Origin: Lentzea pudingi
GTDB lineage: Bacteria > Actinomycetota > Actinomycetes > Mycobacteriales > Pseudonocardiaceae
Direction: 5' to 3'
Assembly: GCF_014646255.1 (NCBI RefSeq)
Contig: NZ_BMNC01000002.1
Coordinates: forward strand, 368,101 to 432,100
Length of the DNA stretch: 64,000 bases
Shown here: piece by piece, positions 50,066-59,468 of the stretch
Layout: the number at the start of each line of letters is the position of its first letter
How positions within the stretch are numbered: the first letter of the stretch is position 1
The notes under the pieces: generated by a model
The model's input: the letters and a program-made list of their open reading frames with translations, nothing else
What the model was told of the DNA's origin: nothing
The model's database searches: none
Translations under genes and position numbers: made by a program

Positions 50066-51184
50066 GCCGATCCGCGTCAGCACGACCGTCGCCGAGCCGG
50101 GGCCGGAGAGCTTCAGGCGTTTGCGCATCGTGTTCGGGTCGACGTCCAGGCCGCGCACCAGGATCTCCAGCCGGCCGATCGAGCGCGTCTTCAGCAACGA
50201 CTTGAGCGACTTCTCCGTGTAATGCCCATGTTCGAGCACGCGGAACGCCCGGATTCCCGCAGGAGGTTCCGAACCGCTCAGGTACGCGATGCGCTCGTCG
50301 AGCTGCCACAACCCGTGCCGCGCCGCGTAGTGGCGCACCAGGCCGGCCCGCACGACCGCGCCGTCCGGGTCGATGAGCCACTCGCCGGGAGCAGCCACCG
50401 GGCAGTCGTCGGGTTCGGCGTCCGTCAGGGTCCACGACGACGACCCGTGCAAGACAGAGGCCCGGCGCGAAACCCCTGGTGTGGCAAGGCCTCGCGTCCA
50501 CAGGCAGGCTTCGCGGACGGCACCGTCCAGCGACACGACCTCGATCTCGGCGGCCCACGGCGCGACGGCGAAGTCGATGCCGGGCGCGCACTTCACCGCG
50601 AGGTCGACGCCCGCGTAGACCTCGGACAGCTCGTCCAGCGGCGGCACGAAGTCCGACGGGTTCCACTTGCGGCGGCCGGACGAGTCACGGCGGGCCGGGT
50701 CGGCGGTCACGGCGGAAGCACGCGACACGGGTCGCAAGGCGTCGGCCTGGACGACCAGCCCACCCGGAACGTTGGTGCGCGCCATGGCGAGGCGCACCGG
50801 GTCGAGGTCGGAGCCGAGGCAGACGGAGGCCACCTCGCTCAACGCGAAGAGGTCAGCACCGACCGAACACGTGACGTCGTGGACCGATCGGCCGACGAAC
50901 CGCAGGGCGCGATGCCGGGCCACCGCGGACGCCGTGGCCTGCTGCAGCGCGTCGTCGGTGAAGAGCCAGGACGCGGCGGAGTCCAGTTTGGACACCGCGC
51001 GACGCCGCAGCAGCACGGTTTCCACGACCGGGGCGAACGACGGGCCGAGGGACTTGCGAGCCGTCTCGACGTCGCGCAACCGGGAGGCGTCCGAGAAGGG
51101 CAACGCGTCCACCTCGGCGAGCGCGGCGGTTCCGGCGGCAGAGCGCAGGAACGCCACGTCGGCCGTGGTGAACGCGTAGCCCAC
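50024..51184 (-). CDS. THUMP-like-domain class I methyltransferase (Rv3037c-like)
   Basis: 386 residues from GTG 51184, placed directly after the TAA stop of the upstream methyltransferase gene. The first half has a SAM-type core (VHDVTCSVGADLFALS, then DLDPVRLAMARTN, then VTADPARRDSSGRR). The C-terminal part (KLKLSGPGSATVVLTRIGSRPVFVLCEAER with LEILVRGLDVDP before it) is the THUMP-like domain of actinobacteria. RNA or protein methylation is likely but the target is unknown. The position fits Rv3037c. Confidence 0.87.
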   Translation of the reverse strand: MGYAFTTADVAFLRSAAGTAALAEVDALPFSDASRLRDVETARKSLGPSFAPVVETVLLRRRAVSKLDSAASWLFTDDALQQATASAVARHRALRFVGRSVHDVTCSVGADLFALSEVASVCLGSDLDPVRLAMARTNVPGGLVVQADALRPVSRASAVTADPARRDSSGRRKWNPSDFVPPLDELSEVYAGVDLAVKCAPGIDFAVAPWAAEIEVVSLDGAVREACLWTRGLATPGVSRRASVLHGSSSWTLTDAEPDDCPVAAPGEWLIDPDGAVVRAGLVRHYAARHGLWQLDERIAYLSGSEPPAGIRAFRVLEHGHYTEKSLKSLLKTRSIGRLEILVRGLDVDPNTMRKRLKLSGPGSATVVLTRIGSRPVFVLCEAERT

Positions 51185-52141
51185 TTACGCAGACTTCTTG
51201 CCGGTGATCGCCACGTTGTAGAACACCTCGCGCGGCAGCACCTTCGAGAGCACGTTCTGGTCGACCCACGAGAGGTTCTGCCAGGTGCGGTAGGCGAACA
51301 TCGCCCACCCGAAGCCCAGCTTCTCGCGCGGTACGGCTGCTTCGAACGTGCGCACCGGCCAGCCGAACAGAGCCGCGGACAGCTCGTCCGTCACCGCGCG
51401 AACGCCGACGGCACCGGCGCGACGAGCGGTGGCCTCCAACTGGTCCGGGTCGAACGTGTGCAGGTCGACGACGGCCTCGAGAGCGGCCGCGCGGGAGGAC
51501 TCGTCGAGCTCCTCCTGCGGACGGCGCCACTCGCCCAGCACCGGCACGGCCTTGGTGAGGTTGGTGGTGAGCCACCACGTCGCCTGGCCGAGCTTGCGGG
51601 CGTAGAAGTTGCCGATGTTCGTCGGGTCGCCCGCGAACACGAACTTGCCGCCGGGCTTCAGCACCCGCAGCACCTCGCGCATCGCCGACTCGACGTCCGG
51701 GATGTGGTGCAGCACCGCGTGACCGACGACGAGGTCGAACGTGTTGTCGTCGTACGGGATCCGCTCGGCGTCGGCGACGCGGCCGTCGACGTCCAGGCCG
51801 AGGTGCTCGGCGTTGCGCAGCGCGACCTCGACCATGCCGGGAGACAGGTCGGTGACCGAGCCCTTCTCGATCACCCCGCCCTGCATCAGGTTCAGCAGGA
51901 AGAAGCCGGTGCCGCAGCCCAGTTCCAGCGCGTGCTCGTACGGTCCGACGTCACCGGCGGCGGCGCGGAAGCGGTCCGTCGCGTAGGTGATGCAGCGCTC
52001 GTCGTAGGAGATTGACCACTTCTCGTCGTACGTGCCCGCTTCCCAGTCGTGGTAGAGCACCTGCGCGAGCTTGGTGTCCTTGTAGGCCGCCTCGACCTCT
52101 TCCGCGGTCGCGTGCGGGTTCGGTGCCGGATCAGTTGCCAC
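51185..52141 (-). CDS. SAM-dependent class I methyltransferase (Rv3038c-like)
   Basis: 318 residues from GTG 52141, overlapping the echA17-like stop by 11 bp and behind AAAGG. Motif I HALELGCGTGFFLLNLM, then DLSPGMVEVA, IPYDDNTFDLVVGHAVLHHIPDVESA and LKPGGKFVFAGDP. The C-terminal half, about 120 residues, forms an added helical domain. Substrate unknown; the conserved location with enoyl-CoA hydratase suggests a lipid or quinone-type target, but this is weak. Confidence 0.9.
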   Translation of the reverse strand: MATDPAPNPHATAEEVEAAYKDTKLAQVLYHDWEAGTYDEKWSISYDERCITYATDRFRAAAGDVGPYEHALELGCGTGFFLLNLMQGGVIEKGSVTDLSPGMVEVALRNAEHLGLDVDGRVADAERIPYDDNTFDLVVGHAVLHHIPDVESAMREVLRVLKPGGKFVFAGDPTNIGNFYARKLGQATWWLTTNLTKAVPVLGEWRRPQEELDESSRAAALEAVVDLHTFDPDQLEATARRAGAVGVRAVTDELSAALFGWPVRTFEAAVPREKLGFGWAMFAYRTWQNLSWVDQNVLSKVLPREVFYNVAITGKKSA

Positions 52142-52910
52142 TGAACTTCGCCTTTCCGGGACCGTTCGCGATGAACGACTCCACGCCGTTCTTCTTGTCC
52201 TCCGTCGCGAACAGGGCCGCGAAGAGGTGGCTTTCGAGCTTGAGACCCGACTCCAGGTCGGTGTCGAGGCCACCGTCGACGGCCGCCTTCGTCGCCGCCA
52301 GGGCGAGCACCGGGCCGTTCACGAACTGCTTGGCCCACCGCACGGCCGCGGCGTACACGTCGTCCGGCGCCACGACCTCGTCCACCATGCCGAGCTCGAG
52401 CGCCTCCTGGGCACCGACGAACCGGCCGGTGTAGAGCAGGTCCTTGGTCTTCGACGGACCGATCAGCCGGGCGAGGCGCTGCGTGCCGCCACCGCCGGGG
52501 ATCAGGCCGAGCAGGATCTCGGGCTGGCCGACCTTCGCGTTGTCACCGGCGATGCGGCGGTCGCAGCCGAGCGCGACCTCGAACCCGCCACCGAGCGCGT
52601 AGCCCGTGATGGCGGCGACGGTCGGCTTCGGCACCGAGGCCAGCGCGCCAAGGGCGTCCGACAGGCCCTTGGCCCGCAGCGTCATCTCGGCGTGGGAGAT
52701 CTGCGCGAACTCCTTGACGTCCGCGCCGGCCGCGAAGACCTTCTCGCCGCCGTAGACGATGACCGCGTAGACGTCCGAACGCTCCGAGGCCTCCTTCGCG
52801 GCGGCCTGGAGCTCGGTCTGCACCTGCCGGTTCAGGGCGTTCATCGGCGGCCGCTCCAGGCGGATCGTCCCGATCCCGTCCTCGACTTCCAGCCTCACGA
52901 ACTCAGCCAC
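52131..52910 (-). CDS. Enoyl-CoA hydratase/isomerase family (EchA17-like)
   Basis: 259 residues. Crotonase fold: oxyanion hole from GADVKEF and YALGGGFEVALG, Glu near 110 in GFEVAL and Glu near 130 in GQPEILLGLIPGGGGTQRL as the two hydratase acids, both present. It hydrates 2-enoyl-CoA in beta-oxidation. Its mycobacterial counterpart is EchA17 in the same order. Start ATG 52910. Confidence 0.93.
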   Translation of the reverse strand: MAEFVRLEVEDGIGTIRLERPPMNALNRQVQTELQAAAKEASERSDVYAVIVYGGEKVFAAGADVKEFAQISHAEMTLRAKGLSDALGALASVPKPTVAAITGYALGGGFEVALGCDRRIAGDNAKVGQPEILLGLIPGGGGTQRLARLIGPSKTKDLLYTGRFVGAQEALELGMVDEVVAPDDVYAAAVRWAKQFVNGPVLALAATKAAVDGGLDTDLESGLKLESHLFAALFATEDKKNGVESFIANGPGKAKFSGN

Positions 52911-53090
52911 TGTGCCTCCGTATCTTTGGCCGCTGCTCCGCAGGCGGCGGCGAGTTCGCCGGGAAGTCGGTCATCCGGCCCCCGCTTCGGCCCGAATCGC
53001 CTCCGGCGGTTGACCCGAAGAGGCGACCGGACGACCGACGCGAACTCGCGGTTCAGTCCGGCTGCCCTCACGTTACCTAGCAGTAGCTTG

Positions 53091-53894
53091 TCAGACCTTG
53101 CGGCGGGCGAAGAAGCGGTCTCCCGCTTTCTGCAGCTCCAGGTCCTGACCGAACGTCTTCGAGAGGTTCTCCTCGGTGAGGGTGTCGTCGAGGAGCCCCT
53201 GCGCCACGATCGAACCCTCGCGCAGCAGCAGCGCGTGCGTGAAACCGGGCGGGATCTCCTCGACGTGGTGCGTGACCAGCACCATCGCGGGCGCGTCCGG
53301 GTCGAGCGCCAGCTCGGAGAGCTTCGCGACCAGGTCCTCGCGGCCGCCCAGGTCGAGGCCCGCGGCGGGCTCGTCGAGCAGCAGCATCTCGGGGTCGGTC
53401 ATCAACGCGCGGGCGATCAGCGTGCGCTTGCGCTCGCCCTCGCTCAGCGTGCCGTAGAGGCGGTCGGCCAGGTGGTCCATGCCGAGGGTGGCCAGCAGCT
53501 CGCGGGCGCGGTCCGTGTCCTGCTTGCCGTACTCCTCGCGCCAGCGGCCGAGCACCGCGTAGCCGGCGGAGACGACCAGGTCGACGACCGTCTCGTCGGG
53601 CGGGATGCGGCCGCCGAGCGCCGCGGAGCAGAGGCCGATCCGGGGCTTGAGCTCCTGGACGTCCGTTTTGCCCAGGCGTTCACCCAGGAGGTGGACCTTG
53701 CCCTTGGTCGGGTGCAGGTCGGCGCTGGAGAGCCGTAGCAGGGTGGTCTTGCCGGCACCGTTCGGGCCCAGCACCACCCAGCGCTCATCCAGTTCCACGC
53801 TCCAGTCGATGTTTCCGACCAGCGTGTTCTTGCCGCGGCGGACCGACACGCCCGCCATGTGCACGACCAGATCTGTCACGTCGACGTCCGCCAC
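53091..53894 (-). CDS. ABC transporter ATP-binding protein (Rv3041c-like)
   Basis: 267 residues from GTG 53894. Walker A LGPNGAGKTTLL (about 52-63), signature LSEGERKRTLIARAL, Walker B LLLDEPAAGLD and H-loop THHVEE are all present. No membrane partner is encoded next to it, so the permease is elsewhere or the protein is a soluble ABC ATPase. The signature has SEGE in place of the usual SGGQ. Locus position matches Rv3041c. Confidence 0.92.
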   Translation of the reverse strand: MADVDVTDLVVHMAGVSVRRGKNTLVGNIDWSVELDERWVVLGPNGAGKTTLLRLSSADLHPTKGKVHLLGERLGKTDVQELKPRIGLCSAALGGRIPPDETVVDLVVSAGYAVLGRWREEYGKQDTDRARELLATLGMDHLADRLYGTLSEGERKRTLIARALMTDPEMLLLDEPAAGLDLGGREDLVAKLSELALDPDAPAMVLVTHHVEEIPPGFTHALLLREGSIVAQGLLDDTLTEENLSKTFGQDLELQKAGDRFFARRKV

Positions 53895-54022
53895 GCCCCC
53901 ATTCTTCCGAACGGCCTCCCACCGACCACTCATCGGGGTGTCCCTCACGCCGGGTGACAGCGCTGCGCCGCCTGTGTGAACTCTCAAGTTCTCTGTCGGT
54001 GTCAGATGCCAAGATCGGAGGC

Positions 54023-56137
<2,115 letters not shown>

Positions 56138-56379
56138 ACTCCTTGCGGTTGCTTGACTCTGTGTCCGAGGTTCTTCCGGCAAATGGACGCTCTAGCCACA
56201 CTCTGAGTGCGTCTGGCACCATCACGCTCGTGGTCGTCTACTGCTGGACGGACCGCACGATCGACCTCGTACTCGTGGCGTCGTGCGGGTGTAGCTCGAC
56301 GCGACGCACGCGCTGACACAAGCGCCCGGCGTCGCGTCTAGATCGCTACCCGTACCGACGCGGCCCTTGGAGCGAGTGC

Positions 56380-56967
56380 GTGACTTCGACATATGCACAG
56401 CAAGATCAATTCGACCTCCACCCGGTGCTGGACAGCCAGCTGCTGCGTGACGTGATCCACCCGTCGCGCGACCTGTGGACGCCGCGCGAGCTGCGCGACC
56501 TCACCTCGTTCGTGGCGAGCGAGCTGACCACGGGGCTGCTCCAGATCCTCGACTACTCGCCCGAACGCCGCTGGTGGGCGCGGCTGGGGCTGACCGAGGG
56601 CGTCGAGCTGTGGCTGCTGTCGTGGCTGCCGGGCCAGGGCACCGAGCCGCACGACCACGGCGGTTCAGCCGGGTCCTTCACGGTGCTGACCGGCAGGCTG
56701 CGGGAGGACTACCGCTACCCCGCCGGGCCGATCCGGTCCGCGGTGCGCGACACCGGGGACGCGCTGGGCTTCGGGTCCGGACGCGCGCACCAGGTGCTGA
56801 ACCCGTTCGAGGCGCCGGCCGCCACCGTGCACGCCTACTCGCCGCCGCTCGTGCCGACCCGCGAGTACGCGTCGCTGCACGACATCCCCGACTCGATCCC
56901 GCCACTGCCCGCGCAACGCCTGCCGCTGGCCGAACTGCGCCGGCGAGCCGACCTGGAGGGCCCGTGA
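56380..56967 (+). CDS. Cysteine dioxygenase type I
   Basis: 195 residues from GTG 56380. Cupin fold: His91 and His93 in PHDHGGSAGS and His151 in TVHAYSPPL bind iron; the Tyr of YSPP is kept. It oxidises L-cysteine to cysteine sulfinate; some family members act on 3-mercaptopropionate. Overlaps the rhodanese gene as GTGA, a known bacterial pairing for sulfur removal. Confidence 0.92.
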   Translation: MTSTYAQQDQFDLHPVLDSQLLRDVIHPSRDLWTPRELRDLTSFVASELTTGLLQILDYSPERRWWARLGLTEGVELWLLSWLPGQGTEPHDHGGSAGSFTVLTGRLREDYRYPAGPIRSAVRDTGDALGFGSGRAHQVLNPFEAPAATVHAYSPPLVPTREYASLHDIPDSIPPLPAQRLPLAELRRRADLEGP

Positions 56968-57353
56968 GCAAGCTCGACACCATCCTCGAAGAGGCGCGTT
57001 CCCATCTCGATCGGCTGGAACCGCACGAGGTGCTCGGCTTGGAGGACGTGCTCGTCGTGGACATCCGGCCTGCCCACAACCGGCTGGCCGAGGGCGAGAT
57101 CGAGAACTCCGTCGTGGTCGAGCGGATCGTGCTGGAGTGGCGGCTCGACCCGGCAGGCGACTGGCGGCTGCCGGGCTTCACCGCCGACACGACCGTGGTC
57201 GTGGTGTGCAACGAGGGCTACTCGTCGTCGCTCGCGGCCAGGGACCTGCAGCGGGTCGGGCTGCCCCGCGCGACGGACCTCGTCGGCGGGTTCCGCGGCT
57301 GGCGCGCCGCCGGACTGCCGATCCGCGAGGGCGGCACACAGCCCGTGGTGTGA
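56964..57353 (+). CDS. Rhodanese-like sulfurtransferase
   Basis: 129 residues from GTG 56964. Single rhodanese domain with VLVVDIRPAHNRLAEGEI and active-site Cys82 in the VVCNEGYSSSLAA loop, which holds persulfide. Coupled with cysteine dioxygenase, it may pass sulfane sulfur from cysteine breakdown or detoxify it. Physiological acceptor unknown. Confidence 0.9.
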   Translation: MSKLDTILEEARSHLDRLEPHEVLGLEDVLVVDIRPAHNRLAEGEIENSVVVERIVLEWRLDPAGDWRLPGFTADTTVVVVCNEGYSSSLAARDLQRVGLPRATDLVGGFRGWRAAGLPIREGGTQPVV

Positions 57354-57387
57354 GCCCGGGGAACCGCCGTCCCACCGGTAACGTCTG

Positions 57388-58515
57388 GTGATCGTGACAG
57401 TTGTGCGCTGGGTCGTGACGGCACTCGTGGTGGCCGGCACGATCGCCTGGACCCTCCCCGAGCCCCACCTCGGCCTCGCCGGAGCGCTGGTGGGCCTGGT
57501 CGTGGAACTGACCGCGGCGCAGGCGGGTCTGGCGCTCGGCGCCGTCCTCTTCGGACTCCGGATCACCCACGTGATCATCGGCGTCGGCAGTGAGCTCAAG
57601 TCGTGGACGTGGACGCACCAGCGGCTCGTGCTGCGCTCCATCCCGGTGCTCGCGACGGTCGGGGTCACCGGCCTGAAGCCCGGCGTGCGCCGTCGGGAGG
57701 TCCTGACCGGGGCGTTCGCGATCGTCTTCTGCGCGGCGGTCGCGGCCCTGACGTGGCTCGCCACCGGTTCGTCGTTCGGCAGGGGCATGGCGCTCGCCGC
57801 CACCGCCTGCCTCCTGTGGCAGCTCGTGCCGGTCCAGAAGGCCGGCCACACCAGCCTGGGCTGGTTCGTGTTCAGCCTGCCGAGGATGACCGGGCGGCCG
57901 CTCGCCGAACTGGAGGCGCGGCCCCGCGTGCTCGCCGGCATGGACGCCTACCGGCGCGGTGACCTCGACGAGGCCGAGCGGATCCACGCCGTGCTGGCCG
58001 AGGAGCACCCCGACCTGCTCACCGTCGTCGGGCTGAAGGTCGTGACGTCGTGTGCGCGCGAGCGGTACCTCGAGGCGCTTCAGGTGGTGATCGGGCTGAC
58101 CGGACGCGACGACCTGAGCACGCGCGACCTGGCGTTCGTCATGGCCACGACCGCCGGGGTGGCTGTGCTGGCGGTCGAGGCGGGCCAGTTCCCGGCGGAG
58201 GTCGGGCTGGAGACCGCGCGCAGCATGTTCGACAACGCCTACCAAGCCGGATATCCCAAGCCCAGGGCGTACGGGACGCTGGCGATCATGGCGTTGATCG
58301 AGGGCGACACCACGAACGCCAGGCAGCTCGCGGGCTACTCCGCCGAGTCGAGCGAGAACGCGCAGGGCCGCGCGGACGACCTGATCACGATCGCGCGGGC
58401 GTGGATGGTGGACGGCGACAACGCGAAGGCCCGCGAGCTCGCGGCCGAGGCGCACGAGCTCGCGGGCTGGAGTCCGCGGGTGGCGGCGACCCGCGCCCGT
58501 CTGGAGATCGGCTGA
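57388..58515 (+). CDS. Membrane protein with TPR-like C-terminal region
   Basis: 375 residues; GTG 57388 and GTG 57394 are both possible starts. Hydrophobic helices at about 5-20, 28-60, 110-135 and 138-150. The rest (about 180-375) is helical repeat with AYRRGDLDEAERIHAVLAEE and ARELAAEAHELAGWS like TPR. The layout suggests a membrane-bound scaffold. No catalytic motif or known family; follows the rhodanese gene by 34 bp. Confidence 0.75.
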   Translation: MIVTVVRWVVTALVVAGTIAWTLPEPHLGLAGALVGLVVELTAAQAGLALGAVLFGLRITHVIIGVGSELKSWTWTHQRLVLRSIPVLATVGVTGLKPGVRRREVLTGAFAIVFCAAVAALTWLATGSSFGRGMALAATACLLWQLVPVQKAGHTSLGWFVFSLPRMTGRPLAELEARPRVLAGMDAYRRGDLDEAERIHAVLAEEHPDLLTVVGLKVVTSCARERYLEALQVVIGLTGRDDLSTRDLAFVMATTAGVAVLAVEAGQFPAEVGLETARSMFDNAYQAGYPKPRAYGTLAIMALIEGDTTNARQLAGYSAESSENAQGRADDLITIARAWMVDGDNAKARELAAEAHELAGWSPRVAATRARLEIG

Positions 58516-58580
58516 CTGGCATCAGCTCGGGAACCGGGTGAATCGTCGCGCGCGATTCAAAAGACATTTCCCGGACGCGC

Positions 58581-58619
58581 GAAAGGGGCCCGTCACCGAG
58601 ACCGGTGACGGGCCCTTTC
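58581..58619. terminator. Hairpin terminator between converging genes
   Basis: A long stem (about 16 bp with one bulged G) closed by an AGAC-type loop, ending in a T-containing tail. Placed between the 58515 and 58636 stops. Confidence 0.78.
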
Positions 58620-58635
58620 ACACCCCGCGAACGGA

Positions 58636-59172
58636 TCAGCTCTGCTGGACCGGCACCGGCAGGCCGGGCAGTGCGGGCAGGCCGCCGGGAGGCGCCGGCA
58701 GGCCGCACTTGCTCAACAGGTCCTGCACGGTCTTGAGCAACGCCTTCAGCATTTCGGTGATCTTGGCGACGTCCGGTGGCGCGGCGCCGAGGACGGTGCC
58801 GCCCAGGCCAGCGATGCCCGAGATCAGGTTCAGCACGACCGGCAGGCACTGGTCGGCCGGACCCGCGTACTCGGCGGCCTTCGCCGGTATCGGTACGCCT
58901 GGCGCGCTCACCGGGGGTGTCGGGAGGCATCCGGCGTTCTGCAGCGCTGTCACGATGCCGAGGAGGTCACCGATCAACGGTGTCAGAGCGCCCGTGTTGG
59001 GCACGGGCAGGAGGCTGCCGATGGCCTGCTTGAGCTTTCCGGCGAGGTCCGTGACGAGACCCGCGCAGGCGGCCGGGAGCTCTGGCGCGGCGGGCGACGC
59101 AGTGGCAGCCGGAATGGTCGAGGCGGTGAACAGAGCTGCAACGAGCGAGAGTGCGGTAATCGTTTTCTTCAC
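58636..59172 (-). CDS. Secreted hydrophobic Pro-rich protein
   Basis: 178 residues from GTG 59172 with AGAAGG in front (an ATG at 59190 is the alternative). Signal peptide about 1-27 (ending ATA). The mature part is Leu/Pro/Ala-rich with four Cys (AACAG, AGCLP, QCLPV, KCGLP) and ends LPALPGLPVPVQQS. It looks like the small cell-wall or secreted proteins of Pseudonocardiales; function unknown. Helical with disulfides is the best structural guess. Confidence 0.75.
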   Translation of the reverse strand: MKKTITALSLVAALFTASTIPAATASPAAPELPAACAGLVTDLAGKLKQAIGSLLPVPNTGALTPLIGDLLGIVTALQNAGCLPTPPVSAPGVPIPAKAAEYAGPADQCLPVVLNLISGIAGLGGTVLGAAPPDVAKITEMLKALLKTVQDLLSKCGLPAPPGGLPALPGLPVPVQQS

Positions 59173-59271
59173 GGCTACCTTCTTCCTCATGCGCAATTCA
59201 GCGGAGCCACACCGGAATACCGAAAGGATTCCCGGGCGGTTCATTCCATGCCGAAGAGCGTAAGCCTGCAC

Positions 59272-59406
59272 AGGCCCCTCTACCAGCGGAGATCACGAAT
59301 TCACCCACTCGAAAAAGGGGTCATTCGTTTGAGCGAAAGGGAAGTGGGGGTACATGCCTGCGGCATGTCACGAGCAGTGAACAGGCAAGCAGGAAGACGA
59401 ACACAT
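59272..59406. other. Gap between secreted-protein gene and glgP terminator
   Basis: Upstream region of the secreted protein gene on one side and trailer of glgP on the other. AT-richer than average, without a supported gene or strong repeat. Confidence 0.4.
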
Positions 59407-59449
59407 CAGGGCATCCAGCTCGTCGTTTGCAGACGAACCGGATGCCCTG
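59407..59449 (-). terminator. Hairpin terminator of glgP
   Basis: CAGGGCATCC (59407-59416) pairs with GGATGCCCTG (59440-59449), and inner CGTC/GACG extends the stem. It begins 19 bp past the glgP stop. Confidence 0.78.
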
Positions 59450-59468
59450 CGTGGATCTGGTGAAGCGA

